From: Planctomycetaceae bacterium
GTDB taxonomy: Bacteria > Planctomycetota > Planctomycetia > Pirellulales > Thermoguttaceae
Assembly: GCA_031257725.1 (NCBI GenBank)
Contig: JAIROD010000862.1
Location: 1-6,664, forward strand
Length of the DNA stretch: 6,664 nt
Direction: 5' to 3'
Below the pieces are notes generated by a model that saw nothing but the letters and a program-made list of their open reading frames with translations, did not search any database and was not told the origin of the DNA. Shown one piece after another: positions 1 to 4,864 of the stretch (the first letter of the stretch is position 1; each line of letters starts with the position of its first letter). Position numbers and translations under genes: made by a program.

Positions 1-7
1 CCCCTAG

Positions 8-48
8 CCCCTCCGAAGGAGGGGAATAATTCCCCTCCTTCGGAGGGG
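8..48. repeat. Nested perfect inverted repeat (large hairpin)
   Basis: Two 17-nt arms, CCCCTCCGAAGGAGGGG at 8-24 and its exact reverse complement at 32-48, flank the 7-nt loop AATAATT. Each arm is itself a small palindrome (CCCCTCC-GAA-GGAGGGG), so the DNA could form one long hairpin or two short ones. The sequence outside (CCCCTAG at 1-7, CAGGGG at 49-54) extends the pairing imperfectly. No T-run follows on the plus strand, so an intrinsic terminator is not supported. It is more likely a dispersed intergenic repeat. Its left context is cut by the window edge. Confidence 0.8.
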
Positions 49-126
49 CAGGGGTGGTAAAAAATAAACTTCAATCTCCGAAAAATTCCACTGATATATT
101 ACATTTATTTATTGATTCCTGATTTC

Positions 127-204
127 ACCGACATTCCGTCCCGAACGGGACGAACATTTTTAATCGACATCGTTTGCTACCAATAGGCGGTTCCTAACGG
201 GACA
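127..204 (-). repeat. Composite palindromic repeat, copy A
   Basis: Palindrome CGTCCCGAACGGGACG (137-152) and a decayed palindrome (189-204, ending CTAACGGGACA) are separated by exactly 36 nt. Position 137-204 matches the reverse complement of copy B (2672-2739) without gaps at about 61 of 68 positions by hand alignment. In the minus orientation each palindrome is followed by a one-sided tag, clear at 178-188 (TACCAATAGGC on plus) and degenerate at 127-136. It resembles REP/BIME-type interspersed elements in form; no transposase gene is in the window. Confidence 0.75.
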
Positions 205-209
205 GAAAA

Positions 210-238
210 ACAAACATTCACCGCGACTGAATAGTTAC
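210..238 (+). repeat. Partial tail of the CTGAATAGTTAC hairpin element (copy 3)
   Basis: CGCGACTGAATAGTTAC at 222-238 matches the end of the two longer copies (CGCTACTGAATAGTTAC at 1825-1841 and 4682-4698), and ACAAACA at 210-216 matches the position just before it in copy 1. The hairpin part is missing. The tail abuts composite repeat A and ends 22 nt before the start codon of the gene at 261, so it lies in that gene's leader or promoter region. Confidence 0.55.
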
Positions 239-260
239 CTATAAACAATAAACTACAAAA

Positions 261-1571
261 ATGAAATCAATCTGTTATACATTTGGTCTGTTGTTTCTGC
301 TTATTTTTTTTTCCTTTCCGTTGACAGCCGGAGAAGAGTCGCTCATCGTTTTGCCGATTCTCAACATTGATCCTGTTTCGGTTTCTCAGGAGCAGAAGGA
401 AATTGCGGACAATATTTATCGGCAAGCAGTAACTGCGGCAGAAAAAAAACAAGGTCTTGAAGCGATGCGGTTAGCGGTTCAAGTTCTGGAGGCGAATCCC
501 GACCACGAAATGGTGCGGCAAATTTTCGGGTTTCAACAATTCAATGGGCAATGGCGTACCGGTTGGGAGATTGATCGTTTGAAAAAGGGATTTGTCGATC
601 ATCCGGTGTTTGGTTGGATTCCGGAAAAGTTCACGGCACAATATGAATCAGGAAAAAGGATGATTCCCAAACGAGGTTGGGTCAGTGTTGACGCGGACAA
701 CAATTTTCACACCGATATCCGAAACGGTTGGCAAATTGCGACGGAACATTATGATCTTTTAACCAATCACAGTCTTGAAGAAGGTGTTCGAATGAGTCGT
801 CGTCTGGAACATCTTTATCGGGCGTGGAAAATGTTGTTTTTCAATACGCTTTTGAGTGAAGAAAAATTAGCGAAACTGTTTACAGAATCATTACCAACCG
901 TTGCATTGCCGCGTCATCGGGTTTATGTTTTCCGCGACAAACAGGATTACATTTATTTTCTGAAAGATTCGGAGCAAGGATTTGAATCACAACTCCGTGA
1001 ATCAAACGGATTTTATCATCCTCAACGTTTTATTTCTTATTTTTTTCCGGTGTCTGCCGACATGGACACGTTTGACGCGGACACCGTTAGTAAGGCGTTG
1101 TATCACGAGGGAACTCATCAACTGTTTCAGGAAGCACGCCCTAAATCGAATATTCCGGGAGTGTGGAACAATTTTTGGATAGTTGAGGGAATGGCGATGT
1201 TTATGGAAACATTCCGAGTGGAAGGAACGCACTACAAACTTGGCAATCAGGAAGACTCCCGACTTTTTGCCGCGAAAGCTCATCGGTTTGACTCGGAATA
1301 TTTTTTTTATCTTCCGTTTGAGAAAACAGTTGCGCTTGGTCGAAAAGAATTTCAAACTCATCCGCGATTGGCGAGACTTTATTCACAATCTGCCGGAATG
1401 ACACATTTCCTGATGCTTAGTCAACATGGTCGTTATCGTCGTGCCGCTCTTGAACTTTTACGCTTGGTTTACACTGGAGCCGCCCGCCCCAATTCTTTGA
1501 GCAAACTCACCGGTCGTTCTTATCAGGAACTTGATGAGGAATATACCGAATTTCTGAAAACTCTTCCATAA
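261..1571 (+). CDS. Secreted DUF1570-family putative zinc peptidase
   Basis: The 436-residue protein begins with a signal peptide: MKS, a hydrophobic run to about residue 20, then a likely cut after LTA (residue 23). Export is therefore expected. Residues 40-90 form a helical stretch like one TPR repeat. The rest fits the DUF1570 family, a planctomycete-enriched group of unknown role. Residues 282-286 read HEGTH, an HExxH zinc motif, and a WxxEGxAxxxE segment supplies Glu309, 23 residues after His286. That is the arrangement of gluzincin peptidases (two His, one distal Glu as zinc ligands, Glu283 as catalytic base). The motif is seen; the peptidase activity and the substrate are inferred. The C-terminal part (370-436) is helical. 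No Shine-Dalgarno precedes ATG at 261 (ACTACAAAA), but the signal peptide fits this start. The gene converges on the lipoprotein gene 343 bp away and appears monocistronic. Confidence 0.85.
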   Translation: MKSICYTFGLLFLLIFFSFPLTAGEESLIVLPILNIDPVSVSQEQKEIADNIYRQAVTAAEKKQGLEAMRLAVQVLEANPDHEMVRQIFGFQQFNGQWRTGWEIDRLKKGFVDHPVFGWIPEKFTAQYESGKRMIPKRGWVSVDADNNFHTDIRNGWQIATEHYDLLTNHSLEEGVRMSRRLEHLYRAWKMLFFNTLLSEEKLAKLFTESLPTVALPRHRVYVFRDKQDYIYFLKDSEQGFESQLRESNGFYHPQRFISYFFPVSADMDTFDADTVSKALYHEGTHQLFQEARPKSNIPGVWNNFWIVEGMAMFMETFRVEGTHYKLGNQEDSRLFAAKAHRFDSEYFFYLPFEKTVALGRKEFQTHPRLARLYSQSAGMTHFLMLSQHGRYRRAALELLRLVYTGAARPNSLSKLTGRSYQELDEEYTEFLKTLP

Positions 1572-1603
1572 ACCAATATAGGAACTTTATAACGGGAGCG
1601 TTT

Positions 1604-1696
1604 GTTGTTTGGAAACCACCGCACAGTTTCTTTACAATAACTCATGTTACGCCGCTGCGATTTATTGGTGAACAAAGTACGTGTGTTCCAAACAAC
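1604..1696. repeat. 11-nt perfect inverted repeat pair
   Basis: GTTGTTTGGAA at 1604-1614 and TTCCAAACAAC at 1686-1696 are exact reverse complements 71 nt apart. TAACGG (1590-1595) and CCGTTA (1698-1703) extend the match on the outside, with an extra 8 nt in the left arm. It interlocks with the 27-nt pair at 1641/1844, so the two could not both fold as simple hairpins. Confidence 0.55.
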
Positions 1697-1870
1697 GCCG
1701 TTAGGCATTCCCCGTGAATAACCGCCGGTTTCAACTTAACAGGTAGGCGACTATGGGTTAAAACCTTTCGCCGAAGGGTTGTTGCCTACCTTGTAATTAT
1801 TAGCCTAATGACAAACAATAAAATCGCTACTGAATAGTTACAACAATAAATTGCATCTGCGTAACATGAG
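1641..1870. repeat. 27-nt imperfect inverted repeat bounding 230 bp
   Basis: The left arm (1641-1667, beginning CTCATGTTACGC) and the right arm (1844-1870, ending GCGTAACATGAG) are reverse complements at 24 of 27 positions. They enclose the GGTAGGC hairpin element. The size and the terminal repeats recall a miniature inverted-repeat element. The flanks are similar (CAATAA on the left, CAAATAA on the right) but are not an exact target duplication, and no transposase is present. The inverted repeat is seen; a mobile origin is only a possibility. Confidence 0.5.
1741..1843 (+). repeat. GGTAGGC hairpin element with CTGAATAGTTAC tail, copy 1
   Basis: AGGTAGGC (1741-1748) pairs with GCCTACCT (1784-1791). 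Inside is a second hairpin, AACCTTTC-GCC-GAAGGGTT (1762-1780). A 62-nt segment from TTGCCTACC to the end CTGAATAGTTACAA (1782-1843) matches copy 2 (4639-4700) at 52 of 62 positions with no gaps; nearly all differences are transitions. Two copies of equal tail length plus a partial third show a dispersed repeat family. Its function is unknown. Confidence 0.7.
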
Positions 1871-1914
1871 CAAATAATCAAAATCAAGATAGGCGTTTGG
1901 GGAAAAGGGTATTT

Positions 1915-2505
1915 TTATTTTTGGAATTTCCCGGTAGTATTTTTAGTGACGGATTGATTCTCTGCGACAGAGATTGCATGTTGAGCCGCTACAGGGTCTT
2001 CAAAATTGAGGAGTGTTTTATCCTGACCGGCAAATAACGCAACCGCCGCACCGGAAATACGCCAACCTTCTTCGTGTTTGGCAACAATCCAGATAATCTC
2101 CACCGACTCTTTTTCGCCTTGTTCGTTCAAATCGGTCAACGTTGTATGGACATAAGCACACTGTTTGCCTTGAGGAATGGTTTGATCAATGGTAAAAGAA
2201 GCGGTGTGGGTGGTTTGAGGAGCAAAAGAAATCCCCATTTCCTCGCCTTTTTGCCGTGCCGTTGGCGTTAAAAGCGCACGAACCGTTTGACTCTCACCCT
2301 GAAACATTGCCGTCATAAATTTTGAAACTATCTCCGCTACGGAATATATTTCCGGTAAATCGGAGTTTTCGGTCTCCGCTGTTGCGGCAGAGGTTGCCGT
2401 CGGCAATACGTCAACCGATTGCGACGGTAAAATCTTTTCCTCGCCGCAACCGCCGAATAATAAAGAAATCCCAATCACACCCATTCCCAAAAATCGCCTA
2501 TACAT
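1915..2505 (-). CDS. Small lipoprotein with NTF2-like domain, planctomycete hypothetical
   Basis: The 196-residue protein starts MYRRFLGMG, has a hydrophobic stretch (9-19) and a lipobox-like FGGC with Cys20 followed by GEE, so it is probably a lipid-anchored envelope protein. The -3 residue of the lipobox is Phe, not the usual Leu. Residues 21-55 are a Ser/Thr/Ala-rich linker. Residues 55-175 look like an NTF2/SnoaL-type alpha-beta fold: a helix with a small cavity-lining pattern (VSKFMTAMFQGE), then strands including a SVEIIWIVAK segment and GWRISGAAV. Similar hypothetical proteins are known to me from Planctomycetes; none has an assigned role that I can name. The frame is open upstream to 2607, but ATG at 2503-2505 is chosen because it has a clear ribosome binding site and gives the lipoprotein signal. 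It lies 483 bp downstream of the platform gene, so co-transcription is uncertain. Confidence 0.75.
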   Translation of the reverse strand: MYRRFLGMGVIGISLLFGGCGEEKILPSQSVDVLPTATSAATAETENSDLPEIYSVAEIVSKFMTAMFQGESQTVRALLTPTARQKGEEMGISFAPQTTHTASFTIDQTIPQGKQCAYVHTTLTDLNEQGEKESVEIIWIVAKHEEGWRISGAAVALFAGQDKTLLNFEDPVAAQHAISVAENQSVTKNTTGKFQK

Positions 2506-2510
2506 CAATA

Positions 2511-2520
2511 TTCCCCTTCC
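2511..2520 (-). promoter_or_regulatory. Ribosome binding site that fixes the lipoprotein start
   Basis: On the minus strand GGAAGGGGAA lies 5 nt before ATG at 2503-2505. It is the only purine-rich Shine-Dalgarno-like site among the four genes here. The in-frame ATGs further upstream (2521-2523 and 2605-2607) have no such site and would put the signal peptide well inside the protein. Confidence 0.65.
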
Positions 2521-2572
2521 CATCGTCCCAATTGTTTCCAGCACCCCTGATGTTACCGATATTTTTAGTGTT

Positions 2573-2608
2573 AGGGACAAATGGGATAATTGGGATAATT
2601 GGGACAAA
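2573..2608. repeat. Four tandem 9-nt units (TGGGATAAT type)
   Basis: The units are AGGGACAAA, TGGGATAAT, TGGGATAAT and TGGGACAAA in perfect 9-nt register. If translated on the minus strand they give the SQLSQLSHLSL start of the overlong reading frame, which is one more reason to reject that start. The unit lies about 70 nt upstream of the lipoprotein start and could fall within its promoter or leader. Confidence 0.7.
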
Positions 2609-2671
2609 AAAATTCCTGATTATTTCCTATTTTGGGGGATCATTTGATTACGATGAGTATTGGGGTATGTC

Positions 2672-2750
2672 TGTCCCGCTAGGGACAACATATTGGTAGC
2701 AAACGAGGTCGATTAAAAATGTTCGTCCCGTTAGGGACGATATATTGGTA
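2672..2750 (+). repeat. Composite palindromic repeat, copy B
   Basis: Palindromes TGTCCCGCTAGGGACA (2672-2687) and CGTCCCGTTAGGGACG (2724-2739) are 36 nt apart. Each is followed by the same-sided tag: ACATATTGGTAGC (2688-2700) and ATATATTGGTA (2740-2750). The 36-nt spacer is nearly identical, in reverse complement, to that of copy A. It faces copy C head to head: 2724-2752 pairs with 2778-2806 as an imperfect inverted repeat of about 29 nt with a 25-nt loop. Confidence 0.8.
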
Positions 2751-2779
2751 AAAATTGGAATCAATGCCAAATATAAATT

Positions 2780-2857
2780 TACCAACATTGCGTCCCTACG
2801 GGACGCGGATCATTTTGTTATACTGTTTTCTACCAAGATGTCGTCCCTAACGGGACG
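2780..2857 (-). repeat. Composite palindromic repeat, copy C
   Basis: Palindromes GCGTCCCTACGGGACGC (2790-2806, core 2791-2805) and CGTCCCTAACGGGACG (2842-2857) again leave a 36-nt spacer (2806-2841). The tags on plus are TACCAACATT (2780-2789) and TACCAAGATGT (2831-2841). The half of the spacer next to the tag (CTACCAANATGT) is conserved with copies A and B and the other half has diverged. An outer imperfect inverted repeat (ATTGGAATCAATGCCAA at 2754-2770 against 2861-2879) encloses this copy. Confidence 0.75.
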
Positions 2858-2955
2858 AAAATTGGCATTATTCTCCAATCACTGATGCCCCCAAATTCTG
2901 AAATAATCAGGTATTTTGATTTCAGCGTATTACAAAAAACAACGCTTGCGTTACT

Positions 2956-2983
2956 CTCCACTCGCCGCTATCAACTCCCCACT
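2956..2983 (-). repeat. Degenerate 7-nt tandem repeats after platform gene stop
   Basis: Read on the minus strand, the units are AGTGGGG, AGTTGAT, AGCGGCG and AGTGGAG, followed by a decayed AGTAACG (2955-2949). They begin 5 nt after the stop codon at 2989-2991. The same unit family is found before this gene (4321-4355) and at the 3' end of the ATPase gene (4851-4864). The form recalls the short tandemly repeated heptanucleotides described in cyanobacteria. Confidence 0.55.
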
Positions 2984-2988
2984 ACTTT

Positions 2989-4314
2989 TTACCCTGACAG
3001 TGCGGTGATCAATTTAATGAGCGGCATGAACAATGCTATAACAATAAAACCGACAATACCGCCCAAGAAGATAACCAGCAACGGTTCCAACATGCTCATC
3101 AATGCATCGGTTGCCGCTTTTACTTCCTGATCGTAGGTGTCCGCCACCTTGTACAACATCGTATCAAGTTCCCCCGTTTCTTCACCAACATCAACCATGT
3201 TCACCACCATATCGTCCATTACTCGACCACGCAGTTTCATTAAATAAATCAATGCACCGGCAACCGGAATGAAAAACGCCGAATAAAGTAACGCGCCAAG
3301 ATGGAACGGCGGCATCGAATGTACTTTCATCGGGTTGGCTATCGTGTCCCCATCCCGAATCGCTTCAAGTATCTTTTGATACATTAACTCAAATACCGCA
3401 TTGTTACTCGCCTCCTTCGTAATGTGTAACGATTCCAAAATCGGTACGCCCGAAGTTACCAAAGTCCCTAATGTTCGTGTTGTCCGCGCTACGGTCGTCT
3501 TTTCTACCAACGTCCCAAATACAGGCAACTTCAGCAAAAATAAATGCCAACCAAATCGCCCATACTCAAAACTCGTCGTCAACCGCACCATCAACCATAT
3601 CGAAAATGGTATTAACGGTAACAAGTAAAAAAACTTCATCACTATCTGCGACGCCTTAATCAGAACTAACGTCATCGTCGGTAACTCCATATCAAAATCG
3701 GCAAATATCGCCTCAAATTTCGGAACAATCGCAATCAAAATAAACGTCAAAATCGCACACGCAAAAACTACAATCGCAATCGGGTACGTTAATGCCGATT
3801 TAATGCGTTGCTTCAATTGTTCCGACGCTTCCAAAAATTCCGAAAGACGTTGCAAAATTGTTTCCAAAGCGCCGCCTGCCTCGCCGGCTTTAATCATGTT
3901 GACGTAAAGCCGATTGAACGCCTTCGGAACCTTCGCCATCGCCTCCGATAAACTCGACCCGCTTTCAATCTCGCCCGTTACATCAATCAATGCGTTACGC
4001 AACGCCCCGGGCTTCGCCTGATTCATCAAAATGTTCAGACTCCGCAATATCGGTAAGCCCGCATCCTGAAGAATGGAAAGTTGACGTGTGAATACGGATA
4101 ACTGTTTCGATTTAATCCGACCAAAAGAAAATGTCTTTCCGCCGGCTCCTTTTTTGGCACCTTGCTTCTTGCGTTCCTTAAAAACCGCAATTTTCGTCAC
4201 ATGGTAACCCATCTGACGTATCGTCGCCTGCGCTTCGTCTTCAGTCGCCGCTTCGATAATGTCCTTGATCTCCTGACCCTTCTGGTCAACCGCTTCAAAT
4301 TTAAACTGAGGCAT
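2989..4314 (-). CDS. Type IV pilus / type II secretion inner-membrane platform protein (PilC/GspF family)
   Basis: This 441-residue protein is the polytopic platform on which the assembly ATPase acts to extrude pilin or pseudopilin. Residues 1-45 match the family N-terminus (F.FEAVD..G...., then an A..IRQMGYHV segment). The first T2SSF domain spans about 72-195 (FTRQLSILQDAGLPILRSL, then IKAGEAGGALETILQRL) and leads into membrane segment 1 (176-197). Segment 2 is about 228-244. The second T2SSF domain starts near 275 (TTRTLGTLVTSGVPILESL) and ends with VGEETGELDTMLYKVAD (377-392); the last segment is 408-433. Oddly, residues about 331-362 are an extra stretch with its own hydrophobic run (338-359), placed where the family normally has a short loop; see findings. 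ATG at 4312-4314 has no Shine-Dalgarno but gives the standard family start. Type IV pilus and type II secretion versions cannot be told apart here, so no symbol is given. Confidence 0.93.
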   Translation of the reverse strand: MPQFKFEAVDQKGQEIKDIIEAATEDEAQATIRQMGYHVTKIAVFKERKKQGAKKGAGGKTFSFGRIKSKQLSVFTRQLSILQDAGLPILRSLNILMNQAKPGALRNALIDVTGEIESGSSLSEAMAKVPKAFNRLYVNMIKAGEAGGALETILQRLSEFLEASEQLKQRIKSALTYPIAIVVFACAILTFILIAIVPKFEAIFADFDMELPTMTLVLIKASQIVMKFFYLLPLIPFSIWLMVRLTTSFEYGRFGWHLFLLKLPVFGTLVEKTTVARTTRTLGTLVTSGVPILESLHITKEASNNAVFELMYQKILEAIRDGDTIANPMKVHSMPPFHLGALLYSAFFIPVAGALIYLMKLRGRVMDDMVVNMVDVGEETGELDTMLYKVADTYDQEVKAATDALMSMLEPLLVIFLGGIVGFIVIALFMPLIKLITALSG

Positions 4315-4320
4315 GGTAAT

Positions 4321-4355
4321 AATTGATAGTTGAAAGTTAATAGTTGATAGTAAAA
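4321..4355 (+). repeat. Degenerate 7-nt tandem repeats before platform gene start
   Basis: On the plus strand the units are AATTGAT, AGTTGAA, AGTTAAT, AGTTGAT and AGTAAAA, all in 7-nt register. The array lies 6 nt upstream of the ATG of the platform gene, where a Shine-Dalgarno would be expected, and therefore forms its 5' leader. No purine-rich site remains there on the minus strand. Confidence 0.65.
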
Positions 4356-4490
4356 ATTACTACGTTTCATTGTTTTTTAATTTAGCTGTTTTTATCGATG
4401 ACGTAAGAAGTCTAATAAACTCCTCACTGTCAACAATAATGCTATACCGCAAACGGCATGATATTGGTTGTTTTTGTTTGATTCAAAACT

Positions 4491-4700
4491 GGTAGGCAAC
4501 CTTTCGCCGAAGGGTTTTCACCCACGGTCGCAACGGTTGGTTTGTTATTCGAGTTGTACGCGGTTGGTTTTTAATTTCCGTCCGCACACCGGGTCAAGTC
4601 GGCTATTGCCGTATTAGTAAAAATGTTTCGGCGAAACATTGCCTACCTCTTGATTATTGACCTGATGATAAATAATAGGATCGCTACTGAATAGTTACAA
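4491..4700 (+). repeat. GGTAGGC hairpin element with CTGAATAGTTAC tail, copy 2
   Basis: GGTAGGC (4491-4497) and GCCTACC (4641-4647) bound a segment with two inner hairpins: AACCTTTCGCCGAAGGGTT (4498-4516, identical to the one in copy 1) and AATGTTTCGGCGAAACATT (4622-4640, a 9-bp perfect stem). The 62-nt tail (4639-4700) aligns without gaps to copy 1. About 105 bp between the two inner hairpins has no counterpart in copy 1. A merger of two hairpin units, or an insertion, would explain this; either is inference. Confidence 0.7.
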
Positions 4701-4850
4701 ATTGATTTACTCATATTCAAAACAATAATGTTAAAAAAATCCGTCGCGTTTCGGAAATTTAATGTGCTTCAAAAAATTCGGCATCGGCAATTGTCAACGT
4801 AACTCTTAATATTTTTTCTGATTATTTCGAAATATAGGGAATTTATTCCT

Positions 4851-4864
4851 CTCCACTCTCCACT
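4851..4864 (-). repeat. Two heptad units overlapping the ATPase stop codon
   Basis: On the minus strand AGTGGAG occurs twice in a row (4864-4858 and 4857-4851). The first unit overlaps the TAG stop codon of the ATPase gene at 4865-4863. The unit is the same as one in the array at 2956-2983. Two units alone are weak evidence; the shared unit and similar gene-end position support the link. Confidence 0.4.

Larger units (their letters stand above)
1572..1914. other. Convergent intergenic region filled with inverted repeats
   Basis: These 343 bp separate two convergent genes and hold no credible reading frame. They contain three overlapping inverted repeats: an 11-nt perfect pair (GTTGTTTGGAA at 1604-1614, TTCCAAACAAC at 1686-1696), a 27-nt imperfect pair (1641-1667 with 1844-1870) and the hairpin element at 1741-1843. 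Any of these might end transcription from either side, but no stem followed by a T-run lies directly after either stop codon. Confidence 0.7.
2506..2988. other. Intergenic region between platform and lipoprotein genes
   Basis: These 483 bp carry, from left to right: the ribosome binding site of the lipoprotein gene, a 9-nt tandem repeat (2573-2608), composite palindromic repeats B and C head to head (2672-2857), and heptad repeats (2956-2983) just after the stop of the platform gene. I see no gene, no good sigma-70 promoter and no T-tailed terminator. Confidence 0.7.
4315..4862. other. Intergenic region between assembly ATPase and platform genes
   Basis: The 548 bp between these two same-strand genes contain heptad repeats just before the platform gene (4321-4355), hairpin element copy 2 (4491-4700) and two more heptads at the ATPase stop (4851-4864). 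The direct repeat CGGTTGGTTT occurs at 4534-4543 and 4561-4570. I see no coding sequence and no remnant of a pilT-like gene in the translated frames. Positions 4356-4490 and 4701-4850 show nothing I recognise. Confidence 0.7.

Noticed and set aside
1002..1361. 119-residue minus-strand open frame
   Set aside because: It is antisense to the conserved HExxH part of the DUF1570 gene and has no recognisable feature of its own.
1641..1870. Insertion sequence
   Set aside because: There are terminal inverted repeats but no transposase reading frame inside and no exact target duplication, so it is kept only as an inverted repeat.
2506..2607. Longer start for the lipoprotein gene at 2607
   Set aside because: The added 34 residues come from a 9-nt tandem repeat and have no ribosome binding site. 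They would bury the lipoprotein signal, while ATG at 2503-2505 has a clear site.
2322..2699. 125-residue plus-strand open frame
   Set aside because: It runs antisense through the lipoprotein gene and then into the 9-nt repeat and palindrome region. It has no recognisable domain and is rich in Arg and Pro, as shadow frames often are.
2672..2857. CRISPR-like array: 16-nt palindromes at about 52-nt period
   Set aside because: The spacers resemble one another, the order and orientation of units switch, copies occur 2.5 kb away, and no cas gene is present. It is an interspersed palindromic repeat.
4801..4850. Intrinsic terminator after the ATPase gene
   Set aside because: Only short AT-rich palindromes (TATTTCGAAATA, GGAATAAATTCC) occur, with no GC-rich stem followed by a T-run.
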